From contig NZ_LFCT01000029.1 of the NCBI RefSeq assembly GCF_008692605.1, positions 1 to 64,000 on the forward strand: 64,000 bases of DNA, written 5' to 3'. This DNA is from Sphingobium estronivorans (GTDB lineage: Bacteria > Pseudomonadota > Alphaproteobacteria > Sphingomonadales > Sphingomonadaceae). The translations under genes were made by a program, and so were the position numbers. Position 1 is the first letter of the stretch, and every line of letters begins with the position of its first letter. Shown here piece by piece: positions 1-7,441 of this stretch. A model generated the notes under the pieces. The model was given only the letters and a program-made list of their open reading frames with translations. It searched no databases and was not told where the DNA came from.

Positions 1-60
1 TCTGCGGCCTCCAGCCCACGCTTACCGCATTTATGCCATCATGCTATGCATCGGCATTGC

Positions 61-321
61 ATGGTGGAGAGTCGGGTGAACGCTTTTGTTGGCGACAGAT
101 GGAAAGGCTTCGTGGAAGCCGTTGTTAAATCCGGCCGCTGTGGATCGGCAGGTGAAGTCGTGCATGAGGGCCTCCGTCTTGTCGAGGAACCGGAGGTTAA
201 TCTAATAGCGCTGCGCGAAACGCTGAATGCTTCGATCGCCGCAGGTGGCGAATATGATGCTGTCGATGTGCGGAGTTATCTGGCCGGTGTGTCGGAAGAA
301 TTGAGCCGCAGCGGACACTGA
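61..321 (+). CDS. parD: ParD-type antitoxin
   Basis: Small acidic protein of about 86 residues resembling the CC2985-type ParD antitoxins of alphaproteobacteria: an N-terminal ribbon-helix-helix-like stretch (SRVNAFVGDRWKGFVEAVV), then GRCGSAGEVVHEGLRLVEE, and a C-terminal tail that would wrap the toxin. ParD antitoxins bind ParE and repress their own operon. An upstream in-frame ATG at 46 exists; the ATG at 61 was preferred because the extra five residues look non-native, but neither start has a clear Shine-Dalgarno. The next gene, a ParE toxin, starts directly after the stop codon but is broken, so this antitoxin is probably an orphan. Family call fairly sure; activity unknown. Confidence 0.75.
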   Translation: MVESRVNAFVGDRWKGFVEAVVKSGRCGSAGEVVHEGLRLVEEPEVNLIALRETLNASIAAGGEYDAVDVRSYLAGVSEELSRSGH

Positions 322-629
322 GTGCGTCGCCTCGTCTATCTGACGTCAGCCAGAAACGATCTGGCGGGTATTTCTGCGTCACATTGCTGCTGAAAGCGGG
401 GATCTCGCAACCCCCAAAGCTTTGTCGAAAAGCAAATCGCCCGATGTGAGCATCTTGCCGATCTGCCCGGAACGCTCGCGACCTATCGACCCGAATTGCG
501 GCCTGGTATCTGGTCTCTTCCTCATCAAGATTAGGTGATCTTCTTCCGGTGCGGTGAGGTCAGTTTGGAAAAATCGTGGATATTCTGAATGGCCGCCTGG
601 ACATCGAGCGTCACTTTGAGGGTCATTAG
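322..629 (+). pseudogene. parE: Decayed ParE toxin gene
   Basis: A GTG directly abutting the parD stop opens MRRLVYLTSARNDLAGI, the typical ParE N-terminus. The ParE sequence then continues in other frames: RHIAAESGDLATPKA, next FVEKQIARCEHLADLPGTL..RPELRPGIWSLPH (ending in a stop at 532-534), and finally VDILNGRLDIERHFEGH with a stop at 627-629. At least three frame changes are needed to rebuild a roughly 95-residue toxin, so the gene is dead. Residual similarity is spread along the full length, which points to gradual decay after inactivation rather than one truncation. ParE toxins poison DNA gyrase. Confidence 0.75.
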
Positions 630-701
630 AGATCGCGGTGAATGCGTTCGTACGCGCCCGAACTTTTGATCATCGGACAATGGGGATGAGGGACCATGCC
701 T

Positions 702-1124
702 CTAATTCCGGCCGTAGGACCAGGGATCGATGAGCGGGACGCCGGTTGCCTTGAAGTCGATCTCATTGCGCGTCACTACGGTCATCCCGTGGACGAGAGC
801 TGTAGCGGCAATAAGCGCGTCGCGCTCCGATTTGCGATCAGGAACATGCAGACGGGCGCAGCGCCGGGCGACGGCGAGATCAACAGGCAATATGCGATCC
901 TCGAAACGCACCAGGATGTCGTTGTTAAGCCAGTCCCGATAAAGCTCCGCCTGCATCTTGTCGTGCCGCTCCTTCATCAATATACCCTGTTCAATCTCGA
1001 GGATGGTGATGACGGACAGATAGAATTCCTCGGCGTCCACTGACGCAGCCCAATCAAGAATCTGTTGTGGCGCCTTGTCGATCCTGCGGAAGATCGAAAC
1101 AACGTTCGTATCAAGCAGGTGCAT
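702..1124 (-). CDS. vapC: PIN-domain toxin, VapC family
   Basis: 140-residue PIN-domain ribonuclease. It begins MHLLDTNVVS, with the first metal-binding Asp in the LLDTNV motif. A conserved Glu lies in LSVITILEIEQGI, and the second acidic cluster is in KSERDALIAATALVHGMTVVTRNEIDF, ending in the usual TG..L-x-P segment (TGVPLIDPW). VapC toxins cleave tRNA or other RNA when freed from their antitoxin. The start codon overlaps the antitoxin stop (TGATG), so the two are translationally coupled. The gene is intact and the length normal; the RNA target cannot be read from the sequence. Confidence 0.88.
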   Translation of the reverse strand: MHLLDTNVVSIFRRIDKAPQQILDWAASVDAEEFYLSVITILEIEQGILMKERHDKMQAELYRDWLNNDILVRFEDRILPVDLAVARRCARLHVPDRKSERDALIAATALVHGMTVVTRNEIDFKATGVPLIDPWSYGRN

Positions 1125-1387
1125 CAGTCCAGTTCCACCGGCTTCGTGATCCCGCCGAGCTTGCGAAACTCGAAGCCATCGTCCAGCGGTGCAGGATTGC
1201 TGGGAGTGAGAGATTCAAGCAAACTCATCTTCTTCCCGCCGCGCAGCTTGCGATACTCGTCGATCGACATGAGCACATGGGCCGGTTTCCCCCGATCGGT
1301 AATGATGACGGGGCCGTTGATCGTCGCCTTTTTGGCGCGTCCAATATCCTGATTGAAATCGCGCGCAGAAATGGTGGTGATCGTCAT
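1124..1387 (-). CDS. Phd/YefM-family antitoxin
   Basis: 87-residue antitoxin beginning MTITTISARDFNQDIGRAKKA, with the Phd/YefM DNA-binding domain continuing through GPVIITDRGKPAHVLMSIDEYRKL. The C-terminal tail (SLLESLTPSNPAPLDDGFEF) would occlude the PIN active site. The ATG at 1387 was chosen because GGAG lies about nine bases upstream; an in-frame ATG at 1402 is possible. It is the first gene of a two-gene operon with the PIN toxin. Two near-identical 18 bp direct repeats just upstream are the likely operator for autorepression. Confidence 0.85.
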   Translation of the reverse strand: MTITTISARDFNQDIGRAKKATINGPVIITDRGKPAHVLMSIDEYRKLRGGKKMSLLESLTPSNPAPLDDGFEFRKLGGITKPVELD

Positions 1388-1402
1388 TTGAGCAGTCTCC
1401 AT

Positions 1403-1462
1403 TGTTCCTACTTTGCTACATTGGCAAACGCTTCGCAAGGAGAATGTTTCTACGTTGCTACA
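1403..1462 (-). promoter_or_regulatory. Direct-repeat operator upstream of TA pair
   Basis: Two 18 bp direct repeats, at 1403-1420 (TGTTCCTACTTTGCTACA on +) and 1445-1462 (TGTTTCTACGTTGCTACA), differ at two positions. Their starts are 42 bp apart, about four helical turns, so both would lie on the same face of the DNA. They sit immediately upstream of the antitoxin start. Phd/YefM proteins bind short repeats in their own promoter, so this is the expected operator; binding itself is inferred. Confidence 0.55.
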
Positions 1463-1607
1463 AATCAGGGGCGCCACATCCGAAACCTGATGCTTATGGA
1501 CCTCTTCGGGGCCACCAAAAATAGCTGAAGAACGGTCGGTGTGATCCATCAATGCCGTTTGTCGAACGACCGAAATTTTTGTACCTCCACAACCAATTGA
1601 CTGCTGA

Positions 1608-1640
1608 TGCAAAAACAGCCCCGACGATGCGGGGCTGCCT
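1608..1640 (-). terminator. Rho-independent terminator of mucR-like gene
   Basis: Read on the minus strand, the stem AGCCCCG...CGGGGCT (1617-1636) is followed directly by a run of T (GTTTTTGC). It lies about 35 bp beyond the stop of the MucR-like gene, a textbook intrinsic terminator. Confidence 0.8.
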
Positions 1641-1672
1641 TTAACATTGCAGGTCTTTATGGCGCCCGGCGA

Positions 1673-2587
1673 TCAGCCTTTGGCTGGGGTCGCGTCCGCC
1701 TTGGGCTTGGCATCCCCGTTCACCGCCGGGGCCGCGGCCTTGGCGGGCTTCTTTGCGGCCGCCGCAGGCTTTGCAGCCTTCGGGGCAGCAGCCGGCTTGG
1801 CCTTGGGCGCGGCCTTCGCCTTGGGAGCAGCGGCCTTCACTTCCGGCTTGGCGGCAGCTTCCGCCTTTGCAGCAGGCTTTTCGTCCTTGGGGCCGGCGAT
1901 CGACAGGCGCTTGCGTGCATCACTCTTTGCCGGAGCGGCCTTGGCCTCTGCGGAAGGCGCCACCTTCGCAGCGGCGGGCGCCTTGGGCGCGGTCGTAGCG
2001 GCGGCTGCAGGAGCAGCGGCCTTGGCCGGCTTCGCCTTGGCGTCACCATTTACCGCCTTCTTGGCGGGAGCGGGCTTGGGCGCTGCCTTGGCCGGGGCTT
2101 TCGCCTTTGCCGGAGCGGGCGCGCTCGGCGCGGCAGCGGCCGGCTTCACTTCGACAGCGGGGGCGGCCGGGGCAGCCGGAGCGACGGGCTTGCGGCCAAG
2201 GCCGATCTTCGAGGCAACCGCGCGGCGCGCGTCCGAATAGCTGGCCGCGACCAGCGGATAGCTCTTGGGCAGATTGTAGCGGGCGCGATATTCCTCGGGG
2301 CTGAGGCCATGTGCGGCGAGGTGCCGCTTCAAGGTCTTGTAGGGCTTGCCGTCGATCAGGCTCAGAATGTGATCGGGCGAAGACAGGCTCTTACGCACCG
2401 AGACGGCCGGCGTGTAAGTTGGGGCTTCGGGTTCGGCCGGCGCCGGATTGAGTTCATTGGTGAGCGCGGCGCGCGTCGACTGGATCAGGCCGGCCAGATC
2501 ATCGCTCGCCACACTATTGTTGGAAACGAAGGCGCTCACCAACTGAACAGTGAGGGCGGTGATGTCGGTAGGATTGTTGTCGGCCAT
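1673..2587 (-). CDS. MucR/Ros-family regulator with long Ala/Lys/Pro tail
   Basis: 304-residue protein. Residues ~1-150 match the MucR/Ros family: ALTVQLVSAFVSNNSVASDDL, then DGKPYKTLKRHLAAHGLSPEEYRARYNLPKSYPLVAASYSDARRAVASKIGLGRK. MucR proteins are zinc-finger, nucleoid-associated-like regulators of envelope, motility and cell-cycle genes. The position of the usual first zinc-ligand Cys (family pattern 'CLEDGK') reads SLIDGK here, so classical Cys2His2 metal binding is doubtful. Residues ~155-304 are low-complexity Ala/Lys/Pro (repeats such as AAPKAKAAPKAKPAAAPKAA), resembling histone H1 tails and suggesting extra non-specific DNA binding. Start ATG at 2587 gives the family-like MADNNPTDITALT. 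Monocistronic with its own terminator. Confidence 0.85.
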   Translation of the reverse strand: MADNNPTDITALTVQLVSAFVSNNSVASDDLAGLIQSTRAALTNELNPAPAEPEAPTYTPAVSVRKSLSSPDHILSLIDGKPYKTLKRHLAAHGLSPEEYRARYNLPKSYPLVAASYSDARRAVASKIGLGRKPVAPAAPAAPAVEVKPAAAAPSAPAPAKAKAPAKAAPKPAPAKKAVNGDAKAKPAKAAAPAAAATTAPKAPAAAKVAPSAEAKAAPAKSDARKRLSIAGPKDEKPAAKAEAAAKPEVKAAAPKAKAAPKAKPAAAPKAAKPAAAAKKPAKAAAPAVNGDAKPKADATPAKG

Positions 2588-2750
2588 GATCGCGGACCCG
2601 TCTTGGAGGGATGTTCTGCGCCTCATGCGCGCAATCTTGGCAAATGTAAATCACCAATCGCGTCGTCCAAGACGAGACGAGTGAATGACTTCACCTCCCT
2701 CATGGTTCCATGGGTGCCTATCCTTTAAACTTTGATGAATCAGATCAAAG

Positions 2751-4088
2751 TCATGCGAGGATCATGTCCATCAACATTGAGCCTATTCGTCGGTTGTCCG
2801 CGTCGCGAGGGGTGACCGGCAAGACTGGCGCGATTTGCCGCATGCGGGGCAGGGTGACGGCCTTTGCCGCGCGGTACACATCGTCGTCAAAACCCATCGC
2901 CTCGACGATCAGTTGCCGTATTTCACCGGTTTCTCGCGAGCGCGCCTCGATCATGAAATCGGGCCTGCATGCTCCGAAGTCCGTCAGTCGATCGAAGACC
3001 GGCTTTTCGATGGCGAGGTCTATATTCATGCCGTGGAGACGATGCTGGGCTTCCAATATCTGCCGCAAGACCAGTCGTTCGAACTCGCTATCCACCGGAA
3101 CAAAGCGCTGCCCCGAATAGATGGGCTGCGCATAAGCGCGCAGCGGCGCAAAGCCTCGGGACTCTGGATATTCGCCGACAACGACCAGGACGAGATAGGG
3201 ACCCTTGATGACATTGGTCCGCACCGATGGCGACTGTACCCGGTTGGCGACCAGCACCGGATCGCAGCCTGGCACTTCGATGCTGCTGCCCTGGTACCCA
3301 GGCGCGAACAGGGTGAGGAAAGCCTGGGGTGCATGACCGCGCGGCCATTTCTCGGACAATCTTCGCAGCGAGGCATAGACCTGTTTGCTGTGAAGCGGCT
3401 GAGCGTGAGACCAGAGCGCTCTCGCCAATTCCATGCCGGGCGCGATCTCGATCTTGGCGGCGGCCTGTCCCAAGGCTTTGAACTCGTCCTTGATCGACAA
3501 GGGACCGCTTCTGTGACTGATGGGCGGGCAGTTGTTCAATCCAGCAGCGTCGATCAACCGCCAGAGCAGGCGCGCGAGACGGGGGATCGATGCGTTGCGG
3601 GTGCGGTCATCGGTCAGATCCTCGCCCGGCTTTTGCGCGAGATTTTCGGGGGCGGGGCGCAAGACCTCGAAAAAGCCCGCCGGCGGCTCTGTCGGATTGA
3701 GAGGGCTGCGCACCTCGGTGATGCGGTTGGTCGCCTGATCGCGGAAGAAGGGACAGTCGGTCCGATGATCGGGACGCTTTGCGGCGGTGAGACGGCGCAG
3801 ATAATAGGTTTCCGCTTCGCTGAGGTAAGCCGGCGTCAATATTGGCGGCGCCTCTCCCTCCTCCAGGCAATCACAGGCAATCCACTTCTCGCCAATACGT
3901 GCCTGCTGGACGAGGAGAATGCCCGCTTCCTCATCATGAAGATCGCCCTCGCCTTCATACCAGCGGACCAACGCCTCACGCACTGGTGGTGGAAGGGGAA
4001 TGCGCCGGGTCTGAAGGCCATCGCTATGGCGATCGATCAACCACATGAGGACCTCGCGCGTGGCATCGAGGGGAGGGGTGTTCTCCAA
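2751..4088 (-). CDS. Uncharacterised 445-residue protein, possible nuclease fold
   Basis: I do not recognise a named family. The protein is soluble, with no signal peptide or membrane segment. The C-terminal ~100 residues contain DFGACRPDFMIEARSRETGEIRQLIVEAMGFDDDVYRAAK, whose spacing (PDF...IVEAMG...K) resembles the metal-binding core of PD-(D/E)XK nuclease-like domains; that is a pattern impression only. It may start at TTG 4088 (MENTPPLDATREV) or at the in-frame ATG at 4046 (MWLIDRHSD); no clear ribosome-binding site decides. It is divergent from the transglycosylase gene and sits beside the conjugation region, where similar unknowns occur on sphingomonad plasmids. A role in plasmid maintenance or DNA processing is speculation. 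Confidence 0.6.
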   Translation of the reverse strand: MENTPPLDATREVLMWLIDRHSDGLQTRRIPLPPPVREALVRWYEGEGDLHDEEAGILLVQQARIGEKWIACDCLEEGEAPPILTPAYLSEAETYYLRRLTAAKRPDHRTDCPFFRDQATNRITEVRSPLNPTEPPAGFFEVLRPAPENLAQKPGEDLTDDRTRNASIPRLARLLWRLIDAAGLNNCPPISHRSGPLSIKDEFKALGQAAAKIEIAPGMELARALWSHAQPLHSKQVYASLRRLSEKWPRGHAPQAFLTLFAPGYQGSSIEVPGCDPVLVANRVQSPSVRTNVIKGPYLVLVVVGEYPESRGFAPLRAYAQPIYSGQRFVPVDSEFERLVLRQILEAQHRLHGMNIDLAIEKPVFDRLTDFGACRPDFMIEARSRETGEIRQLIVEAMGFDDDVYRAAKAVTLPRMRQIAPVLPVTPRDADNRRIGSMLMDMILA

Positions 4089-4153
4089 TGCCCCGGATTG
4101 ACAGCCGCCATGGCGCTGATCTCCACTGGGGCTTCAACAGTCAGGAGAATATC

Positions 4154-5104
4154 ATGCGCAAGGCGTTTCTGCTCGCTGGGATGATGTGCGTGGGGACGGA
4201 TGCAGCAGATGCCGCGCCTCCCAGGACCGCGCGGATCGTGCAGATGATCATAATGGGGGGCGGTCCATCCGCCGATCGGAGCAATAGACCGGCTCCGACA
4301 GTCGGCTCCGTAGTTCAACAGTTCGGGGACCAGCCCGTCGCTTTCGGCGATAGCCCCAACCGCCCTTCGGTCGAAAGCGAGATGGCGAACAGTTTCGCCG
4401 AGCAGGGGCCAACATCGGAGGATAGCTGGACCGACCTCGGTTCCGGTGATCCCGGCAGTGCCGCGCTGCCCACGGACGCTATCACCATTCCGTCCTGGAT
4501 GACCGGCGTTCCTCTCGATCCATCGTCGGTTCCCCGCTGGGCACCGGCTTGCCTGCCCATCGCTTACCGCCCAACGGGCTTTTTGAAGGCGGACGCGGAA
4601 AGCCGGCGCCAGGGCTATTACGGCTTGATGAGCCAGATCGCCTGCGAGTTCGGCATCCCGGTCGGCCTGTTCGACGCCATGATCATCCAGGAGAGCCATT
4701 ATCGCCATCATGTCTTCTCCTCCAAAAATGCCTATGGATTGACCCAGCTCATGCCCGACACTGCCGCGGAACTGGGGGTCGATCGCTTTGCGGTCGACCA
4801 GAATTTGCGCGGCGGTGCGCGCTATCTGCGCCAGCAGCTCGACCGTTTCGGCCAGGTCCATCTGGCGCTCGCCGCCTATAATGCGGGACCTGGTCGGATA
4901 CAGAAGGCGACGATCCCGCGCATCCGCGAGACCCGCCTCTATGTCGACGACATATTGCGCAACTGGTCACGGCTGAGCGGTGTTGCGGTACCGAACCGGC
5001 GGCTGGGAACGGCGCCGATACCAGGCGATGGGTGGGACAAAAGCCCATACCGCATCGTGCGGCTCTCGACATTTCAGGAACGGGTCAGAACCGCAGATCG
5101 GTAA
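4154..5104 (+). CDS. Lytic transglycosylase (conjugation-associated, VirB1-like)
   Basis: 316 residues with an N-terminal signal peptide (MRKAFLLAGMMCVGTDAADAA). Residues ~180-290 form an SLT/goose-lysozyme-like domain: CEFGIPVGLFDAMIIQESHY carries the catalytic Glu (QES), followed by AYGLTQLMPDTAAELGV and LALAAYNAGPGRI, the standard family motifs. It would cut peptidoglycan locally so the conjugation channel can cross the wall. Start ATG has AGGAGA seven bases upstream. It lies just before the transfer operon, as VirB1-type enzymes often do, but is separated from it by a minus-strand gene and a long regulatory region. The 3' end overlaps the convergent HTH gene by about 20 bp. Confidence 0.88.
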   Translation: MRKAFLLAGMMCVGTDAADAAPPRTARIVQMIIMGGGPSADRSNRPAPTVGSVVQQFGDQPVAFGDSPNRPSVESEMANSFAEQGPTSEDSWTDLGSGDPGSAALPTDAITIPSWMTGVPLDPSSVPRWAPACLPIAYRPTGFLKADAESRRQGYYGLMSQIACEFGIPVGLFDAMIIQESHYRHHVFSSKNAYGLTQLMPDTAAELGVDRFAVDQNLRGGARYLRQQLDRFGQVHLALAAYNAGPGRIQKATIPRIRETRLYVDDILRNWSRLSGVAVPNRRLGTAPIPGDGWDKSPYRIVRLSTFQERVRTADR

Positions 5105-5615
5105 GCGCATTGCGCCGTTCAACGACCCGGTTGATCTCATGCGCCATGCGTTTGGCGACCGCGTTGGAGAAGGGCTCCGACCATCCACGGCGCAGCTCCG
5201 TGCCGTCGGCGCCTTCGATCTGCGTCATGGCGTCGAGCAGTTTGCGGGGGAGATCGAGGTAGAATTCCGCGAGCAGGGGCAAGAGCCGTTTCAGCCGGCT
5301 GTCGCCATATAATCCGATGTGGATCAAAGCCTCGCCCTTGAGCCAGGCCTGCAGGATATGGATGTCGAGGGCCTCGAGCAGCATCGCAAGCTCGGGCACG
5401 GTGATCGGCGGCCGCTTGGCCACATTGCGGTGCAAAACGGCGCCGAGGCGACTTTTGCCGATGCCGGTCGCGTCGGCGAGATCGCGGACGCTCAGGCGCT
5501 TGTGCGCCATATCTTCGAGAATGACGGCAAGAAAGCCCGCCTGCACATCCGCGCGCCTGTCGCTGGACCTGGAACCGGATTTGCTGGGGTCATCACCATC
5601 AGATTGCCACACCAT
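5085..5615 (-). CDS. HTH (XRE-like) DNA-binding protein
   Basis: 176 residues. Residues ~30-95 form a helix-turn-helix of XRE type (MAHKRLSVRDLADATGIGKSRLGAVLHRNVAKRPPITVPELAMLLEALD), followed by an all-helical region (LLPLLAEFYLDLPRKLLDAMTQIEGAD). The start was set at ATG 5615 because AGGGAGA lies six bases upstream. It is transcribed away from the transfer operon across a long intergenic region that holds a phased CGGACAG array, so it is a natural candidate for the regulator of that array and of the tra promoter (inference from position only). Tail-to-tail overlap with the transglycosylase gene. Confidence 0.75.
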   Translation of the reverse strand: MVWQSDGDDPSKSGSRSSDRRADVQAGFLAVILEDMAHKRLSVRDLADATGIGKSRLGAVLHRNVAKRPPITVPELAMLLEALDIHILQAWLKGEALIHIGLYGDSRLKRLLPLLAEFYLDLPRKLLDAMTQIEGADGTELRRGWSEPFSNAVAKRMAHEINRVVERRNALTDLRF

Positions 5616-5993
5616 TTCTATCTCCCTGTTGGTTGCTCGTTCCTTTCCCCCCGGATTTGCACATAGTTGGGCCGAGAAATGGGCTGCCCGACCCATTGCC
5701 TCTCGTCCCCAACGGAAAGCTGTTCGCCGCGAAATCAGCGAACCAACAGGCTTTCCGCAGTGCAAGATGCGATCTTGAGGATTCCATATTCAATCAATTT
5801 TCATCCGATTGCTGGAACCAGGTCGAAGGAGCGAACTGGAGTATCCTGTTCTGCCGATCGAGCGACACAGTTTCGGATCGGTTTACCTAAAGTGAGATGG
5901 CGTTCTGACATCCTGATGCCGCCAGATAGGTGCTATTTCGAAATCAGCGGATCAACGAAGACTGTCACGAATCGGTTTCAATCCAATATTCAC

Positions 5994-6053
5994 CTGTCCG
6001 CAATCACGGACAGCAATCCGCCAGATCGGACAGTTGCCCGCGAGCGCGGACAG
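5994..6053 (+). repeat. Phased CGGACAG repeat array (probable operator)
   Basis: CGGACAG occurs at 6007, 6027 and 6047, exactly 20 bp apart (about two helical turns), with an inverted copy CTGTCCG at 5994-6000 that forms a dyad with the first (6 bp spacer). It ends about 155 bp before traA. The regular phasing suggests cooperative binding of a regulator on one face of the DNA. Confidence 0.6.
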
Positions 6054-6167
6054 ATTTGCGCAATTTTCTGTCGGCACTAACCGCATTTCTCCTTTAATTT
6101 ATGGTTTGAGGACATTTTCGCCGCTTGCCGCTTGGTGAAGAGGCCTGAACCCACCCAGCCTTTCTCT

Positions 6168-6188
6168 GGAGCACGGATGATCCGCGCT
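6168..6188 (+). promoter_or_regulatory. 5' leader hairpin upstream of traA
   Basis: Interrupted inverted repeat GAGC-A-CGGAT-G-ATCCG-C-GCTC lies 20 bp before the traA start codon, next to its AAGGA ribosome-binding site. It could shape translation of the pilin or stabilise the mRNA end. There is no T-run, so it is not a terminator. Confidence 0.4.
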
Positions 6189-6208
6189 CGGAATATAAGG
6201 AACCTCTC

Positions 6209-6529
6209 ATGCAGTCTGTTCTGAAACAGGCAGGGCGCGTGGAACTGGTGGCGCTTGGGTTCGCCATCCTGGCCTTCGCTCTGCTGCTCATGGTTGGACC
6301 CGCTTTAGCTGGCGCCGACAACACCTTTAATACGGCCGAAAGCACCTTCACCGGATTCCTCGAAGGCTCGGGCGGCCGGATCATCACCATCCTCTCGCTG
6401 GTCGGCGGCGTGGTGGGCCTCGCCTCGGGCCGCTTCTCGCTGGGACAAATCGCCATCCCCGTGGGCGTTGGCGTGGGCGCGGGCACCGGCGTTCCCATCG
6501 TCACCTCCACCGTCACCGCGACGATCTGA
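6209..6529 (+). CDS. traA: Conjugative propilin TraA-like
   Basis: 106-residue propilin, first gene of the transfer operon. It has a long leader with a hydrophobic stretch (VALGFAILAFALLLMVGPALAG) and a likely cleavage after ALA. A mature part of ~70 residues follows, with two hydrophobic segments separated by a short loop (IITILSLVGGVVGLASG.. and IAIPVGVGVGAGTGVPIVTS), the usual shape of F/P-type pilins. Pilins polymerise into the pilus outside the cell. Sequence identity to F TraA is low, so the call rests on size, topology and position before traL. AAGGA lies about seven bases upstream. Confidence 0.75.
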   Translation: MQSVLKQAGRVELVALGFAILAFALLLMVGPALAGADNTFNTAESTFTGFLEGSGGRIITILSLVGGVVGLASGRFSLGQIAIPVGVGVGAGTGVPIVTSTVTATI

Positions 6530-6582
6530 AGCTTTCTGTGGCCCAAGGGCTTTGAGCCACCGGGCCGACAAGAGGGTGGTGT

Positions 6583-6873
6583 ATGGCACAGGACAAATAT
6601 GTGGTCCCGGCTCATCTGGATGATCCTGAATTGATAGGGCTCTGGACGCTGGACGAGTTCCTGGCGATGGTCATTCCCTTCGCCTGGGGTATCCTGTCTC
6701 AGCATATTCTCATTGGCATAGCGCTTGCGGGCGCGGGCTGGTGGGGAATGCGGAAAGCAAAGGCAGGACGCGCGGGCTCATGGCTTTTGCACCTGGCCTA
6801 TTGGCATCTTCCGGCCGGCTTCACCGGCCTGAAAGCCACGCCACCTTCCTATCTCCGACTCATGGCAGGCTGA
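6583..6873 (+). CDS. traL: Type IV conjugative transfer protein TraL
   Basis: 96-residue inner-membrane protein of the F-type pilus assembly apparatus (VirB3-like). It starts with a family-typical soluble lead (VPAHLDDPELIGLWTLDEFLAM), followed by one or two hydrophobic helices (VIPFAWGILSQHILIGIALAGAGWW), then KAKAGRAGSWLLHLAYWHLP and a short C-terminal tail (YLRLMAG). It lies between the pilin and traE as in the F plasmid, and the stop is one base before the traE start. Confidence 0.88.
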   Translation: MAQDKYVVPAHLDDPELIGLWTLDEFLAMVIPFAWGILSQHILIGIALAGAGWWGMRKAKAGRAGSWLLHLAYWHLPAGFTGLKATPPSYLRLMAG

Positions 6874-6874
6874 T

Positions 6875-7441
6875 ATGGACCTCTCCTACCAACATTCGCA
6901 TCACCAGCGGGTCATAAAGCAGCGCAACCTGCTGTTCGCCGCGACCGGCGCGCTGGGCGCGCTCAGCGCCTTGCTGCTGCTCTTCACCCTCTCGCGCGAC
7001 CGCGAAGTGGTGTTGCAGCCGGTGCTGCGCTCGCCGCTCACCGTGTCGAGTGCGGGCGTCAGCCGGGATTATCTCGAAATGATCACCCGCGATGTCGCGC
7101 TGCTGACCCTCGATCGCAACCCGCAAAATCTCGAATATTGGATGGAGAGCGTTCTCGCCATCAGTTCGCCGCGCGCGCAGGGACGGCTCAAGGCCGATCT
7201 CCTGAAGATCGTCGAGGAACAGCGCGGCTCGTCCATCGCCCAATTTTTCACCATCCAGTCGATGACCATCGATCCTGATCGGCTGACCTCGGAGGTGACG
7301 GGTGAACTCCACACCCTGGTCGGCAGCAAGCTCGTCTCCAAGCAGCTGCGCACCTTCCGCTACCGTTGGGAATATGCGGGCCTCACCCTGAGGCTGATCG
7401 GCTTTGGCATGGTCGAGGAAGAGAAGGGGAAGAAGCCATGA
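6875..7441 (+). CDS. traE: Type IV conjugative transfer protein TraE
   Basis: 188 residues, VirB5/VirB8-position protein of F-type systems. A cytoplasmic N-terminus (YQHSHHQRVIKQRN) is followed by one membrane helix at ~20-42 (LLFAATGALGALSALLLLFTLSRD) and a periplasmic domain. Family features include SRDYLEMITRDVALLTLDRNP and TGELHTLVGSKLVSKQLRTFRYRWEYAGLTLRLIGFGMV. It helps assemble the pilus at the inner membrane. The stop codon overlaps the traK start (ATGA), showing translational coupling. Confidence 0.9.
   Translation: MDLSYQHSHHQRVIKQRNLLFAATGALGALSALLLLFTLSRDREVVLQPVLRSPLTVSSAGVSRDYLEMITRDVALLTLDRNPQNLEYWMESVLAISSPRAQGRLKADLLKIVEEQRGSSIAQFFTIQSMTIDPDRLTSEVTGELHTLVGSKLVSKQLRTFRYRWEYAGLTLRLIGFGMVEEEKGKKP

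Larger units (their letters stand above)
5616..6208. promoter_or_regulatory. Divergent regulatory region between HTH gene and tra operon
   Basis: About 590 bp without a credible gene and with lower GC than the flanks. It contains a duplicated 18-mer, CGAAATCAGCGAACCAAC at 5730-5747 and CGAAATCAGCGGATCAAC at 5939-5956 (16/18 identical), the CGGACAG array near 6000, and a 5' leader hairpin before traA. It must hold the tra operon promoter and the HTH gene promoter; an oriT could also lie here but none is recognisable. Confidence 0.6.

Noticed and set aside
1607..2728. Long + strand frame rich in Gly/Arg/Leu
   Set aside because: It is antisense to the MucR-like gene; its odd composition mirrors the Ala/Lys/Pro tail on the other strand.
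5667..6080. 137-codon + frame in the tra regulatory region
   Set aside because: No ribosome site, no family and it runs through the CGGACAG array; treated as non-coding.
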